NCBI GenBank assembly: GCA_937916025.1 | Contig: CALGGX010000237.1 | Location: 1 to 22,622, forward strand | Source: an uncultured Selenomonadales bacterium | Lineage (GTDB): Bacteria > Bacillota_C > Negativicutes > Selenomonadales > Selenomonadaceae | Length of the DNA: 22,622 bases | Direction of reading: 5' to 3' | In this document: piece after piece, positions 1-7,141 of the stretch | Numbering within the stretch: position 1 is the stretch's first letter | Layout of the letters: each line of letters opens with the position of its first letter | Program-made: the position numbers and the translations under genes | The notes under the pieces: model-generated | Database searches by the model: none | Seen by the model: the letters and a program-made list of their open reading frames with translations, nothing else | Told to the model about the DNA's origin: nothing

Positions 1-1574
1 GATCTGATTTGTCGGGCGGTGCGGGAGACGATACGATTGACAATTCCGGCTCCAACGTGACGATCGAAAGCGGTGACGGCGCGGATTCGATTTCGAGTTC
101 CGGTTTGGCAACGATCAACGGCGGCGCGGGAATTGATACAATTTCGATAACGGGCGATAACAGTTCCGTATTCGGCGGCGCGGACGGCGATTTGATCTCC
201 GTGAGAGGAAATACTTCGACGGTTGAAGGCGGCGAAGGTGCGGATCAGATCACGAGCAACGGCATCGGCAATGTACTTTCAGGCGGCGGCGGAGCCGATT
301 CGATCACCAACAACGGCGCGAATGTGTCAATCAACGGCGGCGCGGGCACGGACTCGATCGTATCAAGCGGCGCGAATGTGACGATCGACGGCGGCGCGGA
401 TGGCGATGAAATTTCAATCAATGGAGCATCGGTTACTGCAGACGGCGGCGCGGGCGACGATTACATCTACAACTACGGCAACAATAATATAATATATGGC
501 AGTGCGGGTGCCGATTCCGTTTATAACTCCGGCACGAATGTTACGCTCAGCGGCGGTGACGGCAATGATACACTCTATAATCTCCGAACAAACGTTTCAA
601 TGGATGGCGGGGCAGGCGATGACGTTTTATTAAATGCTCTCGGTGCCGGTAATGTGACGATTAATGCCGGCGCAGGCAACGACTCCGTAAGAAACACCGC
701 CACCAAAGCCATGATTGACGGCGGCGCGGGCAATGATACCGTCAACAACTCTTACTCGAGTGTTACGATTGAAGGCGGCGAAGGTGCCGATGTTTTCATC
801 AACACCGGAACGTCCGATGTATCAATGAACGGCGGGGCAGGTGCCGATATGATTTCGATTATCAGCGGCTCGAGTATTACGGCAGACGGCGGAGAAGGCA
901 ATGATGTAATTTCCAACAACGGAAATACGAATTTGATTTACGGCGGTGAAGGCGCGGATACGCTCATCAACACGGGAACGAACGCAACGCTTTACGGCGA
1001 TGCAGACAACGATCTGATTCAAGTCGAAGGAAACAACAATGTCATTTTCGGCGGCGACGGCAATGATTCAATCGTCGGCGATTTCAACGCCTCAACGATC
1101 GACGGAGGAGCAGGCAACGATACCGTTTTTGCTTCGACATTCCCCGGCAATGTATATCAGTTTGATTCCTTAAGCGGCAATGACTTGATTCAGAATTACA
1201 CGGCGGCGGGAACTCACACTTTGAAAATTGTTGACGGCGAGCTCACGGCGCATTCGGTATCCGGTTCGGATTATGTCATTCATATCGGCGATTCGGCATC
1301 TGTGACATTGGAAGGTGCGGCGTCGAGTCAAGTGAGAGTGTATCTTGCAAACGGAACGTCGACATTGCTCCATTCCGGCGTGAGTTCGCAAATACCGAGC
1401 GAGGTTGATGATTATTGGTTCACCGAAGACGAGCCGCTCGTCGAAACTCAATCGTTGAATGAGATCATCACGCCGGAGGCGGCAGTCGATCTGCAATTCG
1501 ACGAGTTTGCGGAGGCGTTCCGGCAGAAGACGATCGAAATTACAAGTCCGGCGCGGCATCGGCACCGGAAGTAA
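1..1574 (+). CDS. RTX/hemolysin-type Ca-binding repeat protein, C-terminal part (5' end outside window)
   Basis: The reading frame is open to the left edge, so the apparent TTG at position 9 is not a start; about 523 residues of the C-terminal part are seen. Roughly residues 1-375 are tandem repeats of about 17-20 residues built on GGxGxDxI and N/G-rich turns (for example GGAGDDTI, GGDGNDTL, GGAGNDTV). This is the pattern of hemolysin-type calcium-binding parallel beta-roll proteins, usually secreted by type I systems. The repeats give way to a non-repetitive beta-rich C-terminal module (NVYQFDSLSGNDLIQNYT onwards), then an acidic stretch with FDEFAEAFRQ and a basic end, SPARHRHRK. Such C-terminal modules commonly follow the repeats in surface or secreted RTX-like proteins. 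No catalytic domain is visible, so its activity cannot be stated. A strong terminator follows directly. A remnant of a related protein lies on the other strand at 3742-4070. Confidence 0.85.
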   Translation, partial: SDLSGGAGDDTIDNSGSNVTIESGDGADSISSSGLATINGGAGIDTISITGDNSSVFGGADGDLISVRGNTSTVEGGEGADQITSNGIGNVLSGGGGADSITNNGANVSINGGAGTDSIVSSGANVTIDGGADGDEISINGASVTADGGAGDDYIYNYGNNNIIYGSAGADSVYNSGTNVTLSGGDGNDTLYNLRTNVSMDGGAGDDVLLNALGAGNVTINAGAGNDSVRNTATKAMIDGGAGNDTVNNSYSSVTIEGGEGADVFINTGTSDVSMNGGAGADMISIISGSSITADGGEGNDVISNNGNTNLIYGGEGADTLINTGTNATLYGDADNDLIQVEGNNNVIFGGDGNDSIVGDFNASTIDGGAGNDTVFASTFPGNVYQFDSLSGNDLIQNYTAAGTHTLKIVDGELTAHSVSGSDYVIHIGDSASVTLEGAASSQVRVYLANGTSTLLHSGVSSQIPSEVDDYWFTEDEPLVETQSLNEIITPEAAVDLQFDEFAEAFRQKTIEITSPARHRHRK

Positions 1575-1594
1575 CATCGACGCTAAAAAAATCC

Positions 1595-1625
1595 TTGCAT
1601 TGGAGTAAAGGCGGCATGCTATAAT
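1595..1625 (+). promoter_or_regulatory. Possible extended -10 promoter inside the terminator hairpin
   Basis: TATAAT at 1620-1625 is preceded by TG one base upstream (1617-1618), an extended -10. A loose -35, TTGCAT (1595-1600), sits 19 bases away, which is long. It would start transcription about 35 bases before the amidohydrolase gene at 1667. The same bases form the arm and loop of the upstream terminator, so the match could be partly coincidental. Confidence 0.45.
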
Positions 1626-1649
1626 GCCGTTAAACTCCAATTTTTTTTT
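1599..1649 (+). terminator. Rho-independent terminator of the RTX-like gene
   Basis: ATTGGAGT (1599-1606) pairs with ACTCCAAT (1634-1641). Inside it CGGCAT pairs with ATGCCG around the 6-base loop GCTATA. A run of nine T follows (1641-1649). It lies 25 bases after the RTX stop codon. Confidence 0.85.
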
Positions 1650-1666
1650 CGGATCGGTGAAACGCA

Positions 1667-2734
1667 ATGGACATTTCTCGACGTGACTTCGTCAAGGGCG
1701 CGCTTTTGACAATGGGAGGATTCGGCATGATGAATACTTCGACGATCGCGGCGGCGAGCTCCGCGCGGAAGTGCATCGACATTCATGCGCATTATCTTTC
1801 GGACGGCTATCGGGCGGCGTTGCTTCGACATGGCGCGGCGGGCTCGGAATCGGACGGACTTCCCGCGCCGATGTGGTCGGTCGACTCGCATCTCGAGATG
1901 ATGAGCAAACTCGGCATCGAGCGATCGTTTTTGTCAATGGCTTCGCCGCATTGCTTCTTCGGCGATGAAGGCGAGGCGATCGAATTGGCGCGCGAGTTCA
2001 ATGAGTTCGGCGCGGAGATCGTCGATCAATATCCCGATCGATTCGGCTTGTTTGCTACACTGCCGTTGCCGACAGTCGAGCATTCGCTGGTCGAGATCGA
2101 TTACGCCTTCGACAAGCTCCGCGCGGTTGGAATTAAATTGCCGACGAATGCGGGCGGCATTTATCTCGCGGACGATAAGTTCTCGCCGATCTTAGACATG
2201 CTCAACAGCCGCCGCTCGATCGTCGTGTTGCATCCCGTTCGTCCCGCAGTCGATGCGAGAGTGCCGCGCAATACGCCGGTTGCGGTCGTGGATTATCTCG
2301 TCGAGACGACGCGCGCGGTTTCAGACATGGTGATAAGCGGCATGATTGATCTGTATCCAAACATTCGCTGGATCATTCCGCACGGCGGAGCATTGTTGCC
2401 GTCGCTTGTCGATCGATTGATCGGAATGACGCCGCTGTTGCAAATGAAGTCGTCGAGAAAATTGCCCGACATCCACGCGGCGTTCTCCGGATTGTATTAT
2501 GATATTGTGGGCTTCGCCGTGCCGAATCAACTGCTCGGGCTGTTGCATATGACGAGCATTGATCATATACTGTACGGCAGCGATTATCCTTACGCGTTTC
2601 CGTCGTTCATCGAAAGCGAGAAAGCAAAACTCGCGTCGACGGAAATATTGACGGCGGAACAGAAGCGGAAGATTTTTGCCGAAAATGCAGAACAATTGTT
2701 AAACAACCGATTAAATGAAGAACTGTTGTATTGA
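1667..2734 (+). CDS. Tat-signal amidohydrolase (amidohydrolase_2 / ACMSD-like family)
   Basis: A 355-residue metal-dependent hydrolase or decarboxylase of the amidohydrolase_2 (TIM-barrel) superfamily. Visible ligands are HxH in IDIHAHY (His40, His42), His189 in VVLHP, His239 in IIPHGG and Asp306 in LYGSDYP, the order expected for aminocarboxymuconate-semialdehyde decarboxylase-like enzymes. The N-terminus SRRDFVKG followed by a hydrophobic stretch and ASSA resembles a twin-arginine export signal, so the folded metalloenzyme may act outside the cytoplasm. The ATG at 1667 is chosen because the RR motif begins four codons later and GGTGA lies 7 bases upstream. The next gene, a tautomerase, begins 14 bases after the stop, and a flavodoxin-fold gene with its own RR leader follows: probably one transcript. 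The substrate is unknown. A cyclic acid or lactone is possible given the tautomerase neighbour, but that is inference. Confidence 0.85.
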   Translation: MDISRRDFVKGALLTMGGFGMMNTSTIAAASSARKCIDIHAHYLSDGYRAALLRHGAAGSESDGLPAPMWSVDSHLEMMSKLGIERSFLSMASPHCFFGDEGEAIELAREFNEFGAEIVDQYPDRFGLFATLPLPTVEHSLVEIDYAFDKLRAVGIKLPTNAGGIYLADDKFSPILDMLNSRRSIVVLHPVRPAVDARVPRNTPVAVVDYLVETTRAVSDMVISGMIDLYPNIRWIIPHGGALLPSLVDRLIGMTPLLQMKSSRKLPDIHAAFSGLYYDIVGFAVPNQLLGLLHMTSIDHILYGSDYPYAFPSFIESEKAKLASTEILTAEQKRKIFAENAEQLLNNRLNEELLY

Positions 2735-2748
2735 AAGGAGAATGAATT

Positions 2749-2952
2749 ATGCCGATTATTTCACTGCATGCGGCGCATCCGACGAAGGAGCAGAAAGAGA
2801 AATTGATTGCGGATTTGACGCGAGTGGCAGCGGAAGACTTGGTCATCGCGCCGGAGTATTTCTACGTCATGATCAGCGAACATGATCTCGACAATTGGGG
2901 CGTGGGCGGCAAGCCGCTTGAAAAATTTCTTGCCGAGAAGAAACAGAAGTAA
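2749..2952 (+). CDS. 4-oxalocrotonate tautomerase-like protein
   Basis: A 67-residue protein beginning Met-Pro-Ile-Ile. After Met removal the N-terminal proline is the general base that defines the 4-OT/tautomerase family, whose members are about 60-80 residues long. These enzymes move protons between keto and enol forms of 2-oxoacids, working as small oligomers. The rest of the sequence (KEQKEKLIADLTRVAAEDL, then a beta strand FYVMISE and DNWGVGG) fits the beta-alpha-beta fold. A strong site, GAAAGGAG, lies 7 bases before the ATG. It has no export signal, unlike both neighbours, so it is probably cytoplasmic. It starts 14 bases after the amidohydrolase and ends 5 bases before the flavoprotein. 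Confidence 0.85.
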   Translation: MPIISLHAAHPTKEQKEKLIADLTRVAAEDLVIAPEYFYVMISEHDLDNWGVGGKPLEKFLAEKKQK

Positions 2953-2957
2953 TTTCG

Positions 2958-3671
2958 ATGAACAGAAGAGCCTTCATCAAAGTTCTCGCGCTCGGAACGG
3001 CGGCAATGTATGTGAGCGGTTGCGGTTCGGCATCTTCGGACGTTTCCGAAAATGCGAAATACAAAAATTCGGCGGATGACACGACGGCGACCGTCAATCA
3101 GCCGGAGCAGAGCAGTGCCGCGGGAGGGAAAAATATGAAAATCGTTGTAATTAACGGCAGTCCGCATTCGGAAACGCAATCGACCTCGAAATATCTGGCA
3201 AAGCGTTTCGTCGACGGGGCGGCAAGTCGCAGGCATGACATTTTCGTTTTCGATGCGGCGAATGAAGAAACGCATCCGTGCAAGGGCTGCGATCATTGCC
3301 ACATGGACGGCGATTGCATTTTCAAAGACGCGATCGAAACGAAGCTGATGCCGAAAATGCTCGAAGCGGATTTGCTCGTTCTCGTGACTCCGCTTTATTA
3401 CTTCGGCATGTCCGCGCAATTGAAGATCGTCGTCGATCGATTTTATTCGCGGACAACGCGCTTGAGCGGCAAAAAGTCTCTGTTGATCGCGACGGCATGG
3501 AACAGTGCGGATTGGACGATGGAGGCGTTGAAAAATCACTACGAGACGCTCGTCCGATACATGGATTGGGAAGATATCGGGCAAGTGCTCGCAACCGGAT
3601 GCGGAACGCGATCGATGGTTGAACGCTCCGAATTCGGCGATATCGCTTATCGCATCGGAGCTTCACTCTGA
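2958..3671 (+). CDS. Flavodoxin-fold NAD(P)H-dependent FMN reductase-like protein with Tat/lipoprotein leader
   Basis: 237 residues. The first part, NRRAFIK, a hydrophobic run and VSGC with Cys22, looks like a twin-arginine signal combined with a lipobox. A low-complexity Ser/Asp/Thr/Gln-rich linker runs to about residue 59. A complete flavodoxin-like FMN reductase domain follows from residue 60: KIVVINGSPH is the phosphate-binding strand-loop, then a cysteine cluster CKGCDHC...C (Cys108, 111, 114, 120) and the flavin loop TPLYYFGMSAQLK. These enzymes bind FMN and pass electrons from NAD(P)H. The Cys cluster is typical of the NADPH-dependent FMN reductase/iron-sulfur flavoprotein group. GGGAGGG at 3122-3128 lies 6 bases before an in-frame ATG at 3135, exactly where the catalytic domain begins, so a cytosolic short form is possible. 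It is third in the operon and followed by a terminator. Confidence 0.85.
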   Translation: MNRRAFIKVLALGTAAMYVSGCGSASSDVSENAKYKNSADDTTATVNQPEQSSAAGGKNMKIVVINGSPHSETQSTSKYLAKRFVDGAASRRHDIFVFDAANEETHPCKGCDHCHMDGDCIFKDAIETKLMPKMLEADLLVLVTPLYYFGMSAQLKIVVDRFYSRTTRLSGKKSLLIATAWNSADWTMEALKNHYETLVRYMDWEDIGQVLATGCGTRSMVERSEFGDIAYRIGASL

Positions 3672-3681
3672 ATTATTGAAT

Positions 3682-3727
3682 AAAAAAAAAAAGCCGCCGG
3701 GATTTTGCCCGACGGCTGATTTTTTTT
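3682..3727. terminator. Bidirectional rho-independent terminator
   Basis: AGCCGCCGGG (3692-3701) pairs with CCCGACGGCT (3708-3717) with one mismatch, around a 6-base loop. On the plus strand it is followed by a T run (3720-3727) and ends the Tat operon. On the minus strand the A run at 3682-3691 becomes a T run, and would end a transcript through the RTX remnant. Confidence 0.85.
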
Positions 3728-3741
3728 GCCGAGATTGCGGA

Positions 3742-4070
3742 TTACTTTTTCGATTGTTTCCGCGCCAAGTCGCCGTTTGCAATCGCTTCGCTGAACTTTA
3801 TCGCATCGCCCCGTCGAAACTCGCGCTCAACGTCAACGAAGTCTGCATGGTACCGCTCGTCGTTACGACATTCGTGCCGCCGCGAATGTCGGTGTTGTTG
3901 ACGGTGCCGAGATAAATTGTGTTCGCACCGGTGCCGCTCAATGAAACGAAATTGTCGCCATCACCCGCGCGGATCGTCGAATGGTTGCCGACAACGATCT
4001 GATTGTCTTCGTTGCCGACCGTGATTTGTTGTCTGTTGTCTCGATGATGTTCATGACAATCTTTTATTCT
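3742..4070 (-). pseudogene. Frameshifted remnant of an RTX-like repeat protein
   Basis: In one minus-strand frame (3798-4070) the translation is clearly RTX/beta-roll-like: TVGNEDNQIVVGNHSTI, AGDGDNFVSLSGTGANTIYL, then NVVTTSGTMQTSLTLSA. It ends DGAMR-stop at 3798. A one-base shift at the end opens another frame, GDAIKFSEAIANGDLARKQ and KK-stop at 3742, which looks like an ordinary protein C-terminus and lies just before a minus-strand terminator. No start codon or ribosome binding site is visible upstream, because the frame closes at 4071 inside the end of the next minus-strand gene. I read this as the decayed 3' end of a gene related to the one at the left edge. Whether the frameshift is real or the protein simply ends at 3798 is uncertain. 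Confidence 0.55.
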
Positions 4071-4447
4071 TCAATATCTTCGGGATGCTTTTTGATGTAT
4101 TCGACATATTTGTTGTATTCGTCGCCGAAGTTTTTCTCTTCGACAAGCGCGAGTTGCACGGCGAGCATTGCCGCTCCGCAAACGCGAGCGATCTCATGCG
4201 CATCGAATGTTTCGATCAAATGTGTCACCGCGCGGACTTCTTCATCGAGCATGTCGTGAGAATCGGTGTTGAATCGATTGATCAACAGGAGATCGAAAAT
4301 CTGTTGTTCGAGAGCCGACCAGCCGAGCCCGATGCCGGCATTACTGCGAGGCGATCTGTCATGGAGATTGAAATCATCGCTGAAATCTCCGAGATCGGGA
4401 ATATAAATTTCGTCTTCGTCTTCAAATTTATGTCTGCCTTTAAGCAT
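4064..4447 (-). CDS. Hypothetical acidic protein
   Basis: 127 residues, family not recognised. It is acidic, with a charged N-terminus (KFEDEDEIYIPDLGDFSDDF), a likely helical middle (LEQQIFDLLLINRF; LDEEVRAVTHLIETFDAHEIARV) and an acidic end, KKHPEDIEE. There is no signal peptide, membrane span or metal motif. The minus-strand frame is preferred over the overlapping plus-strand one because it has GGAGG 10 bases before its ATG, a good promoter upstream (4504-4532) and natural composition. The protein's last codons lie next to the RTX remnant. It diverges from the small membrane-protein gene at 4557. No function is proposed. Confidence 0.7.
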   Translation of the reverse strand: MLKGRHKFEDEDEIYIPDLGDFSDDFNLHDRSPRSNAGIGLGWSALEQQIFDLLLINRFNTDSHDMLDEEVRAVTHLIETFDAHEIARVCGAAMLAVQLALVEEKNFGDEYNKYVEYIKKHPEDIEE

Positions 4448-4483
4448 ATTGCTACCGCCTCCGTTGTTTGATTGAAAAACTCA

Positions 4484-4513
4484 TTGAAATTTGACTGCAA
4501 TTCATTGTACTAT
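4484..4513 (+). promoter_or_regulatory. Possible promoter for the gene at 4557
   Basis: TTGAAA (4484-4489), an 18-base spacer, then TACTAT (4508-4513). The expected start near 4520 leaves a leader of about 37 bases holding the ribosome binding site AAAGGAGG. The -10 shares two bases with the divergent minus-strand -10. Confidence 0.5.
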
Positions 4514-4532
4514 ATTGCCAATCGATTTGCAA
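4504..4532 (-). promoter_or_regulatory. Sigma-70-type promoter for the minus-strand gene ending at 4064
   Basis: Read on the minus strand: TTGCAA (4532-4527), a 17-base spacer, then TACAAT (4509-4504). Its expected start lies about 50 bases before the ATG at 4447. Its -10 overlaps the -10 of the plus-strand promoter. Confidence 0.55.
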
Positions 4533-4556
4533 ACAGAATTAAAGGAGGAAAATTCA

Positions 4557-5021
4557 GTGCAAAAATTTTTTAACGCCGTCGGAGTCCTCCTGATGCTCTT
4601 TGGAATTTTCGGTTTGTCATATACTTGGCATGTGGATCATCGGAATGCGGAGACGCTGTCGGAATATGCGGCAACGGAGTTTAATGTCTCGCGAGACGGC
4701 GAAGGTTACGTCGAAGGCGCGGTGCTCTCGCTTTGGGATTATCGCTTCGACGACGCGGAGCTCTTGCCGAAGGCGGTTTTGATCACCGACGACAATCCGT
4801 GGGAGATGATCGGCTTCGTCAAACATACTCCGCCGCCGCAAAGCGGCAGTCGTTTCAGATCGGAAAACAAACTTTTTGTCGAGTTTCCAAAATCGAGTTT
4901 GAAGTCTGTACTCAACGCCGAGCGCATTCGCTTCCAATTTTTTTATGACAACGGGCAAACAATCGATCTGCCGCTCAGCTCGAAAGACCTCGCGCTTTGG
5001 AAACGAAAGCTCCGTTGGTAA
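4557..5021 (+). CDS. Small single-pass membrane or secreted protein, unknown function
   Basis: 154 residues from a GTG start. That GTG is chosen because AAAGGAGGA lies 7 bases upstream and the reading begins with a clean membrane segment, MQKFFNAVGVLLMLFGIFG. Upstream in-frame codons would precede the likely transcription start. After the hydrophobic segment (about residues 5-22) comes a soluble part of about 130 residues, probably outside the cytoplasm, with mixed beta and charged sequence (AVLITDDNPWEMIGFV; IRFQFFYDNGQTIDLPLSS). I do not recognise the family. It sits just upstream of htpG, which has its own promoter, so a functional link is not implied. Confidence 0.7.
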   Translation: MQKFFNAVGVLLMLFGIFGLSYTWHVDHRNAETLSEYAATEFNVSRDGEGYVEGAVLSLWDYRFDDAELLPKAVLITDDNPWEMIGFVKHTPPPQSGSRFRSENKLFVEFPKSSLKSVLNAERIRFQFFYDNGQTIDLPLSSKDLALWKRKLRW

Positions 5022-5029
5022 AATTGTGT

Positions 5030-5058
5030 TTGACATTTAAACTTTTTCGCGCTATAAT
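5030..5058 (+). promoter_or_regulatory. Consensus sigma-70 promoter of htpG
   Basis: TTGACA (5030-5035), a 17-base spacer and TATAAT (5053-5058): a perfect match to both hexamers and to the spacing. It lies 32 bases before the htpG ATG. I see no CIRCE-type inverted repeat around it. Confidence 0.9.
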
Positions 5059-5090
5059 CTCGAGCATTGAAGAATGGAGGCTTGATCATT

Positions 5091-7025
5091 ATGGCAAAAG
5101 AAACATTGCAATTCCAAGCAGAGACCAAACGTCTGCTCGACTTGGTTGTCAATTCGATTTACACCAACAAAGAAATTTTCCTGCGCGAATTGATCTCAAA
5201 CGCGTCGGATGCGCTCGACAAACTTCGGTTTGAGTCGCTTACCAATCAAAACATTCTCGAAGGAAACGACACGTATGAGATTTACGTCGTGCCGGATGCC
5301 GAGTCGAAGACGATCACAATCAGCGATAACGGAATCGGAATGACGCGAGACGAAGTCATTTCAAACATTGGAACGATCGCAAAGTCCGGCACGAAGGCGT
5401 TCCTTGAAAAAGTCAAAGAGACGGGCGGCGCGACCGAAGAGTTGATCGGTCAGTTCGGCGTGGGTTTTTACAGCGCGTTCATCGTTGCCGATAAAGTCAC
5501 GCTGATCACGCGGCGCGCGGGCGAGTCTTCTGCCGTGAAGTGGGAATCCGACGGCACCGGCGAGTTCAGCATCGAAGATTGCGAAAAAGAATCGCGCGGC
5601 ACGTCGATCACTTTGACACTGAAAAAAGATTTTACCGGTTCCGACGGCGAGGAAAAGAATTTCACCGACGAACGCACGCTCGAGCGGTTGATCAAAAAAT
5701 ATTCCGATTACATCCGCTATCCGATCAAAATGAATTTCACCGTCGAAAAACATGATCATGATCATGGCGATCACGAGCATGAGCACGAGCATGAGCACGA
5801 GCACGAGATCGAAGTCCGCACGGTCAATTCGATGACGCCGCTCTGGACGAAGAACAAGAATGAGATCACGCCGGAAGAGTACAATGAATTCTTCAAGCAT
5901 CAGTTCCATGAATGGGAGCCGCCGCTCGAAATCATGCACTCAAAAGCCGAAGGCACGATTGAATATACCGCGCTCGTCTGCATTCCGAAAAAGGCGGCAT
6001 ATGATCTGTATTTTTCCTCGTACGAGCCGGGCTTGCAACTGTATTCGCGGCACGTATTCATCATGGATAAGTGCAAAGACTTTTTGCCGGATCATCTGCG
6101 CTTCGTAAAAGGGCTGGTGGACTCGCCGGATTTGCCGCTTAACATTTCGAGAGAATTGCTTCAACAGTCGCGCGAGATGAAGAAGATCGGTCAGACGCTC
6201 GAAAAAAACATTTTAAAACAGCTGGCGAAAATGCTCGAGAACGAGCGCGATAAGTATGAAGAATTCTGGGCGCAATACGGCAAGGCATTGAAGATCGGCG
6301 TGTACAACGACATGTACTCGGGCAAGGTCGGCGAGCAATTGAAGGACTTGCTGATTTTCAAGACTTCGGCGGAGAAGAAGTTCTCGACGCTGGCAGAATA
6401 TTTCGGACGCATGAAGGCGGATCAGACGAAGATCTATTACGCGGTCGGAAAAGACGAAGCGGCGATTGAAAAACTGCCGCAAATGGAATTGCTGAAAGAT
6501 CGCGGGATTGAAGTGCTCTACATGCTCGATCCGGTTGACGAGTTTGCGGTGTCGACGCTTCGCGAATACAGCGGCAAGGAATTTCAATCGATCACGCGCG
6601 AGGATTTTGCGCTCGACGACGAAGAGTCGAAGGCGGCGAAGGAAAAGACCGACGCCCTCGCAAAAGACAACGAGACTCTGCTCAAAGACATGAAAGAGGC
6701 GTTGAAAGGCAAAGTCGACGACGTGAAGTTGACGCCGAATTTGAAGTCCGGCGCGGTTTGTTTGACGACAGGCAGTTTCGGACCGTCGCTGTCGATGGAA
6801 AAAGTCTTTGATGCAATGAACAATCCGATGTTCAAGGCGATCAAAATTCTCGAGCTGAATCCGGAGCATGCGCTGTTTGCGCGGCTGAAGACGCTCGACT
6901 CCGGTTCCGATGAATTCAAATCGTTCTGCGAGTTGCTTTACGCCCAAGCATTGTTGCTCGAAGGCGTGATGCCGGACGATCCCGCCGCGCTCGCAAACAA
7001 AATCGCCGAACTCATGGCGAAGTAA
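5091..7025 (+). CDS. htpG: Molecular chaperone HtpG (Hsp90)
   Basis: 644 residues, close to the usual bacterial HtpG length. This is the ATP-dependent dimeric cytosolic chaperone. The N-terminal GHKL ATPase domain shows FLRELISNASDALDKLRF, DNGIGM, GTIAKSGTKAF and GQFGVGFYSAF. The middle domain carries the arginine-containing loop NISRELLQQSREMKKIG, and the C-terminal dimerisation domain follows. The ATG at 5091 is chosen over an upstream in-frame TTG (5067) because GGAGG lies 10 bases before it and the family begins MAKETLQFQAE. Residues 221-239, at the junction between the N-terminal and middle domains, form an unusual run of nine histidines alternating with Asp/Glu/Gly. A consensus promoter precedes the gene and a hairpin follows. 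Confidence 0.97.
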   Translation: MAKETLQFQAETKRLLDLVVNSIYTNKEIFLRELISNASDALDKLRFESLTNQNILEGNDTYEIYVVPDAESKTITISDNGIGMTRDEVISNIGTIAKSGTKAFLEKVKETGGATEELIGQFGVGFYSAFIVADKVTLITRRAGESSAVKWESDGTGEFSIEDCEKESRGTSITLTLKKDFTGSDGEEKNFTDERTLERLIKKYSDYIRYPIKMNFTVEKHDHDHGDHEHEHEHEHEHEIEVRTVNSMTPLWTKNKNEITPEEYNEFFKHQFHEWEPPLEIMHSKAEGTIEYTALVCIPKKAAYDLYFSSYEPGLQLYSRHVFIMDKCKDFLPDHLRFVKGLVDSPDLPLNISRELLQQSREMKKIGQTLEKNILKQLAKMLENERDKYEEFWAQYGKALKIGVYNDMYSGKVGEQLKDLLIFKTSAEKKFSTLAEYFGRMKADQTKIYYAVGKDEAAIEKLPQMELLKDRGIEVLYMLDPVDEFAVSTLREYSGKEFQSITREDFALDDEESKAAKEKTDALAKDNETLLKDMKEALKGKVDDVKLTPNLKSGAVCLTTGSFGPSLSMEKVFDAMNNPMFKAIKILELNPEHALFARLKTLDSGSDEFKSFCELLYAQALLLEGVMPDDPAALANKIAELMAK

Positions 7026-7049
7026 ATATCATCGATCAAAACAATTAAA

Positions 7050-7083
7050 CCTCCGCGCGGAGCAATCCGACGGAGGCTTTTTC
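7050..7083 (+). terminator. Terminator of htpG
   Basis: CCTCCG (7050-7055) pairs with CGGAGG (7071-7076), followed by CTTTTTC. The short inner palindrome CTCCGCGCGGAG could compete. It lies 24 bases after the htpG stop and immediately before the next promoter. Confidence 0.65.
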
Positions 7084-7084
7084 G

Positions 7085-7113
7085 TTGATAATCGACTTGA
7101 ATGATGTTAGAAT
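7085..7113 (+). promoter_or_regulatory. Promoter of the CNNM/CorC-family gene
   Basis: TTGATA (7085-7090), a 17-base spacer and TAGAAT (7108-7113). Transcription would begin near 7120, which excludes the TTG at 7085 and the ATG at 7112 as starts of the following gene. Confidence 0.7.
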
Positions 7114-7141
7114 GAGCAAAAATGTAAGGAGTGAAAACATT

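Noticed and set aside
4085..4471. 128-codon open frame on the plus strand
   Set aside because: It overlaps the minus-strand acidic protein, which has a GGAGG site and promoter; the plus frame has neither.
5030..5090. CIRCE or other heat-shock operator at htpG
   Set aside because: I looked for an inverted repeat around the consensus promoter and leader and saw none.
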